Shown here: positions 11,765 to 21,500 of the stretch, in pieces | Layout: every line of letters starts with the position of its first letter | Position numbering within the stretch: the first letter of the stretch is position 1 | From: Ferrigenium kumadai | Lineage (GTDB): Bacteria > Pseudomonadota > Gammaproteobacteria > Burkholderiales > Gallionellaceae | NCBI RefSeq assembly: GCF_018324385.1 | Contig: NZ_AP019536.1 | Coordinates: forward strand, 2,108,001 to 2,172,000 | Reading direction: 5' to 3' | DNA: 64,000 nt | Made by a program: the position numbers and the translations under genes | The notes under the pieces: model-generated | What the model was told of the DNA's origin: nothing | Database searches by the model: none | The model's input: the letters and a program-made list of their open reading frames with translations, nothing else

Positions 11765-13344
11765 GCGCCCTCGACCAACTGCAGCGAACACTGCACAACG
11801 TCAGCCAGGTCGCGCTCGCCAGAATACGTCTCGGCGATTCGCTGCAGATCGCGCATGAACGCTCCAGACTGATAGCCTGGCTGGGCGGCACATCGGAACT
11901 GGAGGAATCGACCGGAGACCGCATCGCCGATGCACTGCGTGCTTTCGAACAGAACCGGTACGTTTCGGGATTGCGCCAGGCGCGACTGATCTGCTACGGC
12001 TGCACGCAACCGTTCGGCACGCCGCCCCAGCGCCTGATCGAGCACAGCGAACTCTTCGCCATCCTGCTGGAGTACGTCGACCAGCACCATTACCGCACCC
12101 GTGCATTCCGCAAATGCTACCGGGGCTTGTTGAACTGCTATTTCTCCTACGACCCCGCCAGCACGGACAACCTTGCCGAGGGTCGGCACAATTGGGAGAC
12201 CCTGCGGCAATTCCTGGACAAGCGCAAGGATTGCCTCGACACGCCCGGCTACAACCCAGCATGGGTCGCCGCGTTGTCCGTCCATCACAACCTGCTCGAC
12301 AAGGATCCCTGCAAGCCCTACCAACTGGCAGATCTGGAGGAAAATCTCGAGATATTCGACGACCTGCGCGAGCGCCTTGAGATCAGTGGCGACAGCTGGA
12401 TCATCCGCAAGATCGTTTTCTCCCAGATCAGGGAGGCCATTGCCCTGGATGACGCCTCGTTTGGCGCAAACATCGACAGCCTCCTGCTGTTGCTGATCGC
12501 CCATCCGCTGCATGCCGGTGCGGCGCTGACCCTGCTGCTGAACCGCCACGTGCGCAGCGAGCAGATGGAGATTGGCGCTGCGCTCCGGGATTTTTCGGTC
12601 AAGCAATGGGGCAATCCCTGGCTCGCGGCCAATGCCCACCAATGGCAATGCGACCAGGAAGCGCGAGGGATGGTCGCACATTCCCTAAGGCGGCACTTGC
12701 TCGATAGGTTCTTATCGATACTGTCGGACGACAATGCGAGAAATCCGCGCCGCCGGAATTTCTGGGAGTTGTATTGCGGGGACATGCAGGGCATGTACTT
12801 CGCGCTGGGCAGCGATGCCTTCATCCGCGGCAACCTGGAACTGCATATGTTCAGGCACCACGCTCAAAGCCTTATCGTCAGGCTGACTGAGGGCAAGAGC
12901 GACACCCATGCGCTCATCATGCAATTCGGCGAGCATCACGTCGTGGAGTTCAACAACCATCACAATCCGGCTTATTTCTACGACACCCGCCACGGCTTGC
13001 CCCCCTTCTATCTGAGCAAAGGCTGGGTGGAGGTCGGGGCACTGAGCGCGAGCAAGATGACTCAGGGCATCGGCACCGCGCCGCGTTCGAAAGCCCTCCG
13101 CCACCAGGACAGCAGCCAGCTCTTATGGGAAGGGAAATTCGCCGAGCTGATGGGCGCAACCGAAAATTCCATCAAGGCATTCTGCAGGAAATATCACTGC
13201 CAGCACGATGATCTGAGATCCCGGGGCGGGCAGGAATGGATACGCCCGACCGACCGGACGCAATGCGGAACGGAGGCATGGTCGGTGCTGCTGGGATGGG
13301 GTTTCAACCCGTCGCCGGATGAGGCGGGTTACTGCCGCGTGTAG
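11761..13344 (+). CDS. zorC: ZorC-like EH_signature-domain protein
   Basis: 527 residues, starting in a 4-base overlap with zorB. It is a soluble helical protein without signal peptide. The C-terminal half carries Glu- and His-rich motifs (MFRHHAQSLIVRL, then FGEHHVVEFNNHHNPAYFYD) like the EH_signature family that defines ZorC of type I Zorya. ZorC is reported to bind DNA and to act with the nuclease-helicase ZorD. No ZorD gene follows; the next gene is a kinase. I recognise the family from motif pattern, size (ZorC is about 550 residues) and position, not from an alignment. Confidence 0.72.
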   Translation: MSALDQLQRTLHNVSQVALARIRLGDSLQIAHERSRLIAWLGGTSELEESTGDRIADALRAFEQNRYVSGLRQARLICYGCTQPFGTPPQRLIEHSELFAILLEYVDQHHYRTRAFRKCYRGLLNCYFSYDPASTDNLAEGRHNWETLRQFLDKRKDCLDTPGYNPAWVAALSVHHNLLDKDPCKPYQLADLEENLEIFDDLRERLEISGDSWIIRKIVFSQIREAIALDDASFGANIDSLLLLLIAHPLHAGAALTLLLNRHVRSEQMEIGAALRDFSVKQWGNPWLAANAHQWQCDQEARGMVAHSLRRHLLDRFLSILSDDNARNPRRRNFWELYCGDMQGMYFALGSDAFIRGNLELHMFRHHAQSLIVRLTEGKSDTHALIMQFGEHHVVEFNNHHNPAYFYDTRHGLPPFYLSKGWVEVGALSASKMTQGIGTAPRSKALRHQDSSQLLWEGKFAELMGATENSIKAFCRKYHCQHDDLRSRGGQEWIRPTDRTQCGTEAWSVLLGWGFNPSPDEAGYCRV

Positions 13345-13389
13345 AATCCGGAACGGCGTCCACCTTCTTATGATCAACGATCAATCTCA

Positions 13390-15105
13390 ATGGCAGAATT
13401 AACCAGACTCGGCAAATACGAAATTTGGCGGGAACTCGGGCGCGGGGCGATGGGCGTCGTCTACGAAGCGTTCGATCCGCTCATCCAGCGCACCGTCGCC
13501 ATCAAGACCGTCCTGAAGTCATCGTTCGACAAGACGGAGGCGGAAGAAGCCTTCAGCAGATTCCGCCGCGAAGCGCAGGCTGCGGGGCGGCTCACACACC
13601 CGAAGATCGTCTCCGTCTATGAGTACGGAGAAGATGAAGAAATGGCGTACATCGTCATGGAGCTCATCCGCGGCAAGGAGCTGAAGGAATACTTCGACCA
13701 CGAAGAGCGCTTCGAGATCAGGAACGGCATCCGCATCGTGCTGCAGTTGCTCGATGCACTGGATTATTCGCACAGCCGCGGCGTGGTGCATCGCGACATC
13801 AAGCCGGCCAACATCCTGATCACCGAGGACGGCCAGGTAAAAGTGGCGGACTTCGGCATCGCCAAAATCGAGTCGACGCACCTGACCCAGGTCGGGATCG
13901 TGCTCGGCACCCCTTCCTACATGTCGCCCGAGCAGTTCATGGGGAAATCGGTGGATCGCCGCACCGACATCTATTCCGCCGGAGTCGTCCTTTACCAATT
14001 CCTCACGGGCACGCGCCCGTTCACCGGCAGTGTGATCACCATCATGCACAAGGCGGTGAACCAGGAAGCGGTGCCGCCCTCGCAACTCAACCCCGCCGTA
14101 TCCAAAGCCCTCGATGAGGTGGTCAGGAAAGCCATGGCCAAACGACCGGGCGAGCGTTTCCAGACGGCCGCCGAGTTCATGGAGGCGCTCAAGCTAGCGG
14201 CGAGCACCATACCTTCGGGTGTCCCGAACAAGCCCCTGATTGCCGCAGATGAGATGTTTGATGCGACGGATTCGACCATCGTGCTGCCTGGCGGCGCCGC
14301 TTTCAAGGCAACGCCGCGCCAGGGCGATATCGAATCCTGGCGGAGCATCACCGACAGCCGGAACAAGGCGGACTTCCAGCGTTACCTTGAAGAATATCCC
14401 GCCGGCCAATTTACCGAACTGGCCAGATTGCGCATCGCGGCGCTGGAGAAGGCCGACGCCCAAACGCGCGAGGAGGCTGAGCGCCGCCGGCTGGCGATCG
14501 AAGAACAGGCTCGCCGCGACAAGGAAGCCGAAGAAGCCAAGGCAAAAGCAGATGCCCAGCGCCAGAAGGAAGACGAAGAAAAAGCGCGTCTCGCCCGGAA
14601 AATAGGCGAGATCAAGAACGAGGCCGCCGAGACCAAAGCCAGGGTGGAAGCCCAACGCAAAAAGGATACCGAGGAGCAAGCCCGCCGCGCCCGGGAACTG
14701 GCTGGTGTCATGGCTGAAAAGGAAAAACGGCTGGCTGACGTGATGGCCGAACGCGAGGCCGAGCGCGAAATTCAACGCAAACTGGAAGCCGAGGCCAAAC
14801 AGAAACTGGAAGCCAGGATCAAGCGCAGGAAGGAAGCCGAAGAAGAAGAGGCGCGCCGCGAGAAAGAACTCGCCGAAGCCAAGCTGCGGGCCGATGCAGA
14901 GGCAAAACGCAAACTGGCGGAGGATGAGCGGTTACGCCGTGAGAACGAGTACGCCGAAGCCAGGGCTCGAGCCGAGGCTCGTCGCGAGGCGGAAGAGGCA
15001 GAGCAGGCGCGCCGCGCACGCGCCAGGATCAGGGCAATCGCGGTGGTTGCAGCGATTGCCGTCGCAGGGGCTGCAATCTGGTATGTCCTGCGCATGTTCT
15101 CGTAG
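13390..15105 (+). CDS. Membrane-anchored Ser/Thr protein kinase with coiled-coil stalk
   Basis: 571 residues. A complete Hanks-type kinase domain occupies about 10-270: glycine loop GRGAMGVVY (18-26), catalytic Lys39, HRDIKPAN with Asp136, DFG with Asp154 and GTPSYMSPEQ activation segment, all consistent with activity. Residues around 315-350 have a W..I..S....F..YL..YP.G.F...A motif often seen next to signalling domains. About 350-545 is a highly charged Glu/Lys/Arg/Ala coiled coil, and a single transmembrane helix (about 547-567) ends the protein, placing the kinase in the cytoplasm. It starts 45 bp after zorC on the same strand with no terminator, so it is probably in the same operon. No good ribosome-binding site is visible. 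Its function in defence is inference. Confidence 0.85.
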   Translation: MAELTRLGKYEIWRELGRGAMGVVYEAFDPLIQRTVAIKTVLKSSFDKTEAEEAFSRFRREAQAAGRLTHPKIVSVYEYGEDEEMAYIVMELIRGKELKEYFDHEERFEIRNGIRIVLQLLDALDYSHSRGVVHRDIKPANILITEDGQVKVADFGIAKIESTHLTQVGIVLGTPSYMSPEQFMGKSVDRRTDIYSAGVVLYQFLTGTRPFTGSVITIMHKAVNQEAVPPSQLNPAVSKALDEVVRKAMAKRPGERFQTAAEFMEALKLAASTIPSGVPNKPLIAADEMFDATDSTIVLPGGAAFKATPRQGDIESWRSITDSRNKADFQRYLEEYPAGQFTELARLRIAALEKADAQTREEAERRRLAIEEQARRDKEAEEAKAKADAQRQKEDEEKARLARKIGEIKNEAAETKARVEAQRKKDTEEQARRARELAGVMAEKEKRLADVMAEREAEREIQRKLEAEAKQKLEARIKRRKEAEEEEARREKELAEAKLRADAEAKRKLAEDERLRRENEYAEARARAEARREAEEAEQARRARARIRAIAVVAAIAVAGAAIWYVLRMFS

Positions 15106-15132
15106 CATGGGCTACGCCGCCAAGCCCGATCT

Positions 15133-16041
15133 TCAATAAACGCAGAAGAACTCTACGACTTCGCTGGGATCCTTGGCATAGGCATGCCCCAGACTGATGC
15201 TGCCGTTCCCGTGCAGCACAAACTCCTCACGCCGCAACTGGATCTCTTTTTCGCCGCTGATGGTGACATAGCTGCCGTTCGAGCTTTGGTCGATGAAAAC
15301 GAACTTGTCGCGCCGGCGTTCGATCTTGGCGTGAATGCGCGAAGCCCTGCGATCCTCGATCACGATGTCCGCCTGTTCGTCCCTGCCGATGACGACCGAA
15401 GGCCGTTCGGCGTTGATCAAGAATTCCCGGCCCTGGTGAACCAGGCGCACGGCAGACTCATGGATGGGCAGCCCATGGGTGCGCCCCACCATCATGGTCA
15501 TTTCCTCGCTCTCATGCCAGACGATCTCGAACACATGGATGTCCTCAGCCTTGCCTTTTACGGTCAACGCATCGAGCATGCGCGCGCTGGACTGAATGAT
15601 GGGATGAAGCGTCGAGACGGAAGAATCCGAAGTGATGATCTGGCCGCCCTTGGCGATATTCACCATGCGTGCCGCGATGTTGACGGTATCGCCGAACACA
15701 TCAGCATCCGTTTCGAGCACCGACCCGAAATGCAGGCCGATACGGACCATGATGGGAGTGTTTTCCACCGGCGGTTGCGCGGTCACCTCGGTCTGCATCT
15801 CGCAAGCTGCCTGCACCGCCGCATCCGCACTAGGCAACACCGCCATGATCTCGTCGCCTATAGTCTTCACGACATGTCCGCCATGCGCGGCCGTCACGCG
15901 CCTCAATATGTCGAGACAGCCGTTGATGGCGGCAAACGCTTTCGTATCGCCAAGAAGTTCATACAGGCGCGTGCTGCCGCTGATATCGGCGAACAGCACG
16001 GCCATTTCCCGCTCGATACTGGATGACGCTGTTTTTGTCAT
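15133..16041 (-). CDS. Class III adenylate cyclase with C-terminal FHA domain
   Basis: 302 residues. The class III cyclase domain (about 10-170) has the metal-binding Asp in LFADISGSTRL and in IGDEIMAV, the transition-state Asn/Arg in VNIAARM, and the base-specifying Lys (VVKTIGDE) and Asp (DVFGD), which predict ATP rather than GTP as substrate. The FHA domain (about 205-295) has the phosphothreonine-binding GRDE, SRIHA and NGSY motifs. It converges on the kinase gene with a 27-bp gap. Kinase plus FHA protein is a classic signalling pair, but this gene may equally belong to the tyrS side of the locus. Confidence 0.88.
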   Translation of the reverse strand: MTKTASSSIEREMAVLFADISGSTRLYELLGDTKAFAAINGCLDILRRVTAAHGGHVVKTIGDEIMAVLPSADAAVQAACEMQTEVTAQPPVENTPIMVRIGLHFGSVLETDADVFGDTVNIAARMVNIAKGGQIITSDSSVSTLHPIIQSSARMLDALTVKGKAEDIHVFEIVWHESEEMTMMVGRTHGLPIHESAVRLVHQGREFLINAERPSVVIGRDEQADIVIEDRRASRIHAKIERRRDKFVFIDQSSNGSYVTISGEKEIQLRREEFVLHGNGSISLGHAYAKDPSEVVEFFCVY

Positions 16042-16105
16042 GCCCCTAAAACCAGCCAGTTAAGTGGCTAATTGTAACGTCATTTTTGGTAGCCGCAGCC
16101 ACAAC

Positions 16106-17314
16106 TCACTGAACCGTGATTCTGGCGAATTTGCGCTTGCCGACTTGCGCCACCACGACCGCCCCCGCATTGAGCTGCAGCGCCTTATCGCTGACTTTTT
16201 CACTATCCAGCTTGACCGCGCCCTGCTGGATCATGCGCAACGCCTCCGATGTGCTGTCGACCAGCCCGGCCTGCTTGAGCAGGTTGGCGATGGCGATGCT
16301 GCCATCGACTGCGGAAACATTAACCTCCGGCATGTCATCGGGCAATACGCCCTGCCGGAAACGCGCCTCGAATTCCGCCAGCGCATCCACGGCAGCCTTG
16401 TGCGAATGGAAGCGCGCAACGATCTCCTGCGCCAGCAACACCTTGATGTCGCGGGGATTGCGCCCCTGCTTCACCTCTTCGCGCCAACCCGCGATTTCGG
16501 CCAGGCTGCGGAAAGACAGCAATTCGAGATAGCGCCACATCAATTCATCGGAAACCGACATCAGCTTGCCGAACATATCCTGCGGCGTGTCGGTGATACC
16601 GACATAGTTGCCCAGCGACTTGGACATCTTGTTCACCCCATCCAGACCTTCCAGCAATGGCATGGTGAGTATGCACTGCGCCGGCTGACCGTAGTGGCGC
16701 TGCAATTCACGCCCCATCAGCAGGTTGAATTTCTGGTCGGTGCCGCCAAGCTCGATGTCGGCCTTGAGAGCAACGGAGTCGTAGCCTTGCACCAGCGGGT
16801 AGACGAATTCGTGGATGGCAATGGGTTGGCTGCTCCTGTAGCGTTTGCCGAAATCGTCGCGCTCCAGCATCTGGGCCACGGTGTGGGTAGCCGCCAGCTT
16901 GATCAGGTCCACCGCGCTGAACTTGTCCATCCAGGCTGAGTTGAACACGATCTCGGTCTTCTCCGGATCGAGCACCTTGAACACCTGGTCGCGGTAACTC
17001 TGCGCATTGGCGAGCACTTGCTCACGCGACAACGGCGGACGGGTGGCGTTTTTGCCAGTGGGGTCGCCGATCATGCCAGTGAAATCGCCGATCAGGAACA
17101 GCGCATGATGACCCAAATCCTGTAACTGGCGCATCTTGTTGAGCAGCACCGTGTGACCGAGGTGCAAATCCGGGGCGGTGGGATCGAAACCCGCCTTGAC
17201 GCGCAACGGGCGCCCAAGCGCAAGCTTTTGTTTCAATTCGCCTTCTATCAGAATCTCATCGGCTCCGCGCTTGATCTGCGCGAGCACATCCTGTGGTGTC
17301 ATTTCAGCCATCAT
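16106..17314 (-). CDS. tyrS: Tyrosine-tRNA ligase
   Basis: 402 residues. HLGH at 51-54 is the class I HIGH motif, and KMSKS lies near residue 230 (NKMSKSLGN). The C-terminal 70 residues form an S4 RNA-binding domain. It attaches tyrosine to tRNA-Tyr. ATG codons at 17314, 17311 and 17302 are all in frame; the first is used here. It is divergent from the M23 peptidase gene. Confidence 0.97.
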   Translation of the reverse strand: MMAEMTPQDVLAQIKRGADEILIEGELKQKLALGRPLRVKAGFDPTAPDLHLGHTVLLNKMRQLQDLGHHALFLIGDFTGMIGDPTGKNATRPPLSREQVLANAQSYRDQVFKVLDPEKTEIVFNSAWMDKFSAVDLIKLAATHTVAQMLERDDFGKRYRSSQPIAIHEFVYPLVQGYDSVALKADIELGGTDQKFNLLMGRELQRHYGQPAQCILTMPLLEGLDGVNKMSKSLGNYVGITDTPQDMFGKLMSVSDELMWRYLELLSFRSLAEIAGWREEVKQGRNPRDIKVLLAQEIVARFHSHKAAVDALAEFEARFRQGVLPDDMPEVNVSAVDGSIAIANLLKQAGLVDSTSEALRMIQQGAVKLDSEKVSDKALQLNAGAVVVAQVGKRKFARITVQ

Positions 17315-17428
17315 TTCATACCAGTTTCAAAGCATTACCGCTCATTCCAGATTTTCAACCGCTCGTCGGCCATAATTTGCCGCCCGTTTTTTACACTCCC
17401 CATCCATCAGTTTGATTTTGAGGGGTAA

Positions 17429-17447
17429 GCACTTTCTGTTAAAGTGC
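17429..17447. repeat. Short hairpin in the tyrS / M23 intergenic region
   Basis: GCACTTT and AAAGTGC form a perfect 7-bp stem with a 5-base loop, 59 bp before the M23 gene. It could be a regulatory hairpin or operator; nothing decides which. Confidence 0.35.
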
Positions 17448-17505
17448 GCACCAATTGAAAAAACAAAGCGTTGTAAATGCCGCGTAGCAATTCAAGGAGG
17501 CGCGA

Positions 17506-18807
17506 ATGTTAACCCAAAACCTGCTCAGCCAAGAACGCAAATTGAAATTGCGTTGGTTCGTCACCCTCTCCACCATGCCCTTGCTGGGCGTCGTGACTGC
17601 TTTCGGCCTGGTGCCGGAAAGCAAGCTCGGCCTGGACTCGACCAAGCTTGCCGTCGAAGAGCTCGCCTTGCCCAAGGTCGCCCCTGCCCCGGCCACCGTC
17701 GCCAGCTTCTGGCGCAGCGAGCATGTGCAGCGCGGCGACACTGTCGCCGAACTGCTGCGCCGCCTGAACGTGGACGACGCCGCGGCCAGCAATTTCCTGC
17801 GCACCGACGCCACCGCGGAATCCTTCCGCAAGCTGGCGGTTGGCAAGGAAGTGCAGGCCGAAACCAGCGCTGCAGGCAGCCTGGTCGCCTTGCGCTATCT
17901 TGGAGAAAACGGCGCCCAGATCGTGATCGAAAAGCTGGGCGAAGACTTCAAGGCCCGCATCCTTCCCGCTCAACTGGAAAAGCGCCTGTTCGTGCGCACC
18001 GGCGAGATCAAGACCAGCCTGTACGCCGCGACCGATGCCGCCGGCGTGCCCGAGGGTGCAGCAAACCAGTTGACCGAGATCTTCAGCGGCGACATCGATT
18101 TCCATCACGATCTGAAGCGTGGCGACAAATTCACCGTGGTCTATGAAATGGCCTACAGCAACGGCGCACTGGTAAGCACCGGGCGCATCCAGGCTGCCGA
18201 ATTCGTCAATCAGGGCCAAGCCTACCGCGCCGTATACTTCCAGCGCGATGCGGAACATGGCGACTACTACACACCGGAGGGGAAGAGCGTACGCAAAGCC
18301 TTCCTACGCTCGCCCATCGCCTTCTCGCGCATCAGTTCGGGGTTCTCCAACTCGCGCTTCCACCCCGTACTGAACAAGTGGCGTGCCCATAAGGGTGTGG
18401 ACTTTGCAGCGCCCATCGGCACGCCGGTGAAGGCCACTTCGGACGGCGTAGTATCGTACGTCGGCAATCAGAACGGCTACGGCAACGTTGTCATGGTCAA
18501 CCATCAAGGCGGTCGTTACACCACTGTCTACGGCCACCTCTCGCGTTACGCGAAGGGACTGTATCGCGGCCAGCGGATCGGGCAGGGCGACGTAATCGCC
18601 TTTGTCGGGATGACCGGCATGACCAGCGGCCCTCACCTGCACTATGAGTTCAAACTCGATGGCCAGCAGCGCGATCCGCTGCGCGTCGCGCTGCCCAACG
18701 CCATGCCGGTGGATGCGACCAACATGCCCGCCTTCCGCTCGTTGGCAGACAACTTCGTTGCCCGCCTGAACCAGTTGCGCAACACCAACCTCGCCAAGCT
18801 CGATTAA
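17506..18807 (+). CDS. M23 family peptidoglycan DD-metallopeptidase
   Basis: 433 residues. An N-terminal hydrophobic segment (about 20-40) anchors or exports the protein, a LysM-like/OapA-type region follows (HVQRGDTVAELLRRLNV), and the M23 domain is C-terminal. Zinc ligands are visible: HKGVD (H...D) and HLHYEF, together with the YGHLSRY motif. It cleaves peptidoglycan cross-links in the periplasm. AAGGAGG lies 6-12 bp before the ATG. It is followed closely by anmK, a second cell-wall gene. Confidence 0.93.
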   Translation: MLTQNLLSQERKLKLRWFVTLSTMPLLGVVTAFGLVPESKLGLDSTKLAVEELALPKVAPAPATVASFWRSEHVQRGDTVAELLRRLNVDDAAASNFLRTDATAESFRKLAVGKEVQAETSAAGSLVALRYLGENGAQIVIEKLGEDFKARILPAQLEKRLFVRTGEIKTSLYAATDAAGVPEGAANQLTEIFSGDIDFHHDLKRGDKFTVVYEMAYSNGALVSTGRIQAAEFVNQGQAYRAVYFQRDAEHGDYYTPEGKSVRKAFLRSPIAFSRISSGFSNSRFHPVLNKWRAHKGVDFAAPIGTPVKATSDGVVSYVGNQNGYGNVVMVNHQGGRYTTVYGHLSRYAKGLYRGQRIGQGDVIAFVGMTGMTSGPHLHYEFKLDGQQRDPLRVALPNAMPVDATNMPAFRSLADNFVARLNQLRNTNLAKLD

Positions 18808-18814
18808 GCCGTTC

Positions 18815-19915
18815 GTGGGACAACCTGCCGAGCTTTATGCCGGGCTCATGTCGGGAACCAGCCTGGACGGCATCGATGCCGTCCTCGCTGACTTGAGCGA
18901 TTCCCAGCCCAGGCTTCTGTCCAGATACTATCTCCCGTTTGACGATGCACTGAAAGGCGAGCTGCTGGCGCTGCACCAGCCCGGCCACAACGAACTGCAC
19001 CGCACGCTCCTGGCCGGCAACCGCTTGGCAGCGCTGTATGCGGCAGCCATCGAACGATTGCTCGATCTTGCCGGCACCGCGCCAACTCAGGTCCGAGCCA
19101 TCGGCTGCCACGGCCAGACCATCCGCCACCGCCCCGAGCATGGCTACACCCTGCAGATCGGCAATGCCGCATTGCTCGCGGAGTTGGCCGGCATCGCCGT
19201 GGTCAGCGACTTCCGCAGCCGCGACATCGCCGCTGGAGGACAAGGCGCGCCGCTGGTACCAGCCTTCCACGACCGTATCCTGCGCCATGCAGACATCCAC
19301 CGCGTCGTCGTCAACATAGGCGGCATCTCCAACCTGACCAACTTGCCGCCGAAAGGCGCCGCCTCGGGTTTCGACTGCGGCCCCGGCAATCTGCTGATGG
19401 ACGCTTGGTGCATGCAACATACCGGCAAGGCTTACGACGAAAACGGCGAGTGGGCCGCATCCGGCAAAGTACGCCCCCTGTTGCTGGAGCATATGCTGGC
19501 CGAACCGTTCTTCGCCTTGGCGCCGCCCAAGAGCAGCGGTCGCGACCTGTTCAACATGTCGTGGCTGCAAGACAGACTGGAAGGCAGCGAAACGGCGGCA
19601 GACGTGCAGGCCACGTTGCTGGAGCTGACCTGCCGGACGATCGCGCAGGCCATCGAACTGCATTGCCGTGGGGCGAGGGAAATCTATCTGTGCGGCGGCG
19701 GCGCACACAACCAGGCCCTGCGCACCCGCCTCACCGCCCTGCTACCCGATTGCACCGTAGGTACGACTGACGATCTGGGGGTGAGTGGCGACTATCTGGA
19801 AGCCATCGCCTTCGCCTGGTTGGCGCAGCAGACCCTGGAAAACAAGCCGGCCAACCTGCCGGCCGTCACAGGCGCGCGCCATCCCTGCGTGCTGGGCGCG
19901 ATCTATCCCGCATAA
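18815..19915 (+). CDS. anmK: Anhydro-N-acetylmuramic acid kinase
   Basis: 366 residues with the family signature GLMSGTSLDGID at residues 9-20 and DCGPGNLLMD further on. AnmK cleaves and phosphorylates 1,6-anhydroMurNAc to MurNAc-6-P for cell-wall recycling, using ATP. The start is GTG at 18815, 7 bp after the M23 stop, because the first ATG would cut the ATP-binding motif. The genes are probably co-transcribed. Confidence 0.96.
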   Translation: MGQPAELYAGLMSGTSLDGIDAVLADLSDSQPRLLSRYYLPFDDALKGELLALHQPGHNELHRTLLAGNRLAALYAAAIERLLDLAGTAPTQVRAIGCHGQTIRHRPEHGYTLQIGNAALLAELAGIAVVSDFRSRDIAAGGQGAPLVPAFHDRILRHADIHRVVVNIGGISNLTNLPPKGAASGFDCGPGNLLMDAWCMQHTGKAYDENGEWAASGKVRPLLLEHMLAEPFFALAPPKSSGRDLFNMSWLQDRLEGSETAADVQATLLELTCRTIAQAIELHCRGAREIYLCGGGAHNQALRTRLTALLPDCTVGTTDDLGVSGDYLEAIAFAWLAQQTLENKPANLPAVTGARHPCVLGAIYPA

Positions 19916-19946
19916 AACAAACGGGGCGCATCTGCGCCCCGTTTCT
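19914..19946. terminator. Bidirectional terminator between anmK and erpA
   Basis: A perfect 12-bp stem (19919-19930 with 19933-19944) with a 2-base spacer sits between convergent genes. T-rich tails follow on both strands. Confidence 0.85.
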
Positions 19947-19965
19947 CAACACCCCTCAGAACCGG

Positions 19966-20316
19966 TTATACCGAGAACGATGAACCGCAACCGCAGGTGG
20001 TGGTGGCGTTGGGGTTCTTGATGACGAACTGCGAACCTTCCAATCCCTCCGTGTAGTCGATCTCTGCACCGACCAGGTACTGGAAGCTCATCGGATCGAT
20101 CAGCAATTGGACGCCGTTCTTGGTCATCACGGTGTCATCCTCGTTCGTCACTTCGTCAAAGGTAAAACCATACTGAAAACCGGAACAGCCGCCTCCGCTG
20201 ACGAACACGCGCAGCTTCAGGTCTGGATTACCTTCCTCTTCGATCAGTTGCTTTACCTTGTTCGCCGCGCTATCGGTAAAGATCAGCGGGTCTTGCGTTT
20301 CAGTCACTGCGTTCAT
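19966..20316 (-). CDS. erpA: Iron-sulfur cluster insertion protein ErpA
   Basis: 116 residues, A-type carrier family. The three conserved cysteines are in [11 protein letters not shown] and the C-terminal TTCGCGSSF. It delivers Fe-S clusters to apoproteins such as those of isoprenoid synthesis. It is the last gene of the argC-DUF6776-bactofilin-erpA run on the minus strand. Confidence 0.95.
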   Translation of the reverse strand: MNAVTETQDPLIFTDSAANKVKQLIEEEGNPDLKLRVFVSGGGCSGFQYGFTFDEVTNEDDTVMTKNGVQLLIDPMSFQYLVGAEIDYTEGLEGSQFVIKNPNATTTCGCGSSFSV

Positions 20317-20335
20317 GCTCTCTCCTAAAAAATGG

Positions 20336-20743
20336 TTATTCGCCGCTGCTCAGTTTGAAGGCCACCACCTTGTCCTGCACGGCCGCGTTGCTGTGAATCA
20401 GGCGCCCTTCGACGATTGCACCCAGCTGGATCTCCAACGTTTTGTAATGCACATCGCCAGAGACCTTGGCTTTGCCTTGTAGTTCCAAATATTCGCTCGC
20501 AGTCACCGGCCCGCTGATCGTACCGTTGACGACCAGGTGGGTGACGCTCACTTCGCCGTTCACCCGCGCGTGCTCGCTCAGCACTAGCGTACTTGGCTTG
20601 CCGGGCGCAGCAATGACGTTGCCGTTGACCTCGCCATCGATGCGCATCCCGCCGCTGAAATTCAGGTTCCCCGCGATGGACGTTCCCGCACCGATCAGTG
20701 AATCGATACGATTCTGGGGCTTGCTGTGCTTCTTGCTGAACAT
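20336..20743 (-). CDS. Bactofilin family cytoskeletal protein
   Basis: 135 residues. After a short basic N-terminus, repeated short beta strands with a glycine/valine/hydrophobic pattern ([19 protein letters not shown], then repeats every 17-19 residues) form the bactofilin right-handed beta helix. Bactofilins polymerise without nucleotide and scaffold cell-wall enzymes. It lies 19 bp upstream of erpA. Confidence 0.93.
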   Translation of the reverse strand: MFSKKHSKPQNRIDSLIGAGTSIAGNLNFSGGMRIDGEVNGNVIAAPGKPSTLVLSEHARVNGEVSVTHLVVNGTISGPVTASEYLELQGKAKVSGDVHYKTLEIQLGAIVEGRLIHSNAAVQDKVVAFKLSSGE

Positions 20744-20756
20744 GTTCTGCTCCTTG

Positions 20757-21500
20757 CTATGAAAGGTTCACGCTCTGCCGCACCTTCGGCTCGCGCGCGC
20801 CCTGTTCGAATATGCGCACCTGCACGCTTTCCAGCTGCGCATCCGGGGGCAACTGTATGCTTTGTTCGATGCGCTGATAATACTTGAAACCAAGCTGGAA
20901 TTGGGCATTCCCGGACGCTTCCTGGGGGAACATGCGCGTCGTGCGCTGCCCGTTCTCCAGCACGGTAGCCACCAACTGGTAGCTGCCGACGAACTCCTTG
21001 GCGCGCTGCCCGCCCCGCACCAGCAGCATGCGCAAGTGGTACTCACCGGGCATCTGGTCATGCTCCAGCCTCAGGCGGTGCACCCCAAGCTCGCCTTCCT
21101 TGCCATGCGTCGCGGTCAGGTTCTGAAAAAAGGCCAAGTCTTCCTGCAGGCCGACATTCTCGTCCGCCTGGACCTTCAGCTGCCGGGAAACCTCCTGATT
21201 GCTGGCCTGTTCGATCTGGATCTGCCGCTCATACTGCGCGACTTGGTCGTGCAGTTGCGTATTCTCCGTGCTCAGGCTGGTAACCTGCTCGCGCAGCTGC
21301 GCCAATTCCTGCTGCGCCTCGCTGCGGTGAAACCCGGCCAACTCCAGGCCGCTGCCATAGGCCCACCACGCCAAGCCCAGCGACGCGACCAGGAACGGCA
21401 CCGTCATGCTCCAGCGGAGATACCACGGGATATGAGGCCGCACCGCCAAGCGCGGCGCGGAAATGCCGAACCTGCGCTTGACGCGCCGCCACATCCTCAT
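20757..21500 (-). CDS. DUF6776 family membrane protein
   Basis: 247 residues. One transmembrane helix (about 33-52) follows a basic N-terminus; a coiled coil spans about 60-130, and a C-terminal beta-rich domain ends in [16 protein letters not shown]. No catalytic motif is visible. Its place between argC (4-base overlap) and the bactofilin gene is conserved in betaproteobacteria and suggests a role in envelope organisation, which is inference. Confidence 0.8.
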   Translation of the reverse strand: MRMWRRVKRRFGISAPRLAVRPHIPWYLRWSMTVPFLVASLGLAWWAYGSGLELAGFHRSEAQQELAQLREQVTSLSTENTQLHDQVAQYERQIQIEQASNQEVSRQLKVQADENVGLQEDLAFFQNLTATHGKEGELGVHRLRLEHDQMPGEYHLRMLLVRGGQRAKEFVGSYQLVATVLENGQRTTRMFPQEASGNAQFQLGFKYYQRIEQSIQLPPDAQLESVQVRIFEQGAREPKVRQSVNLS

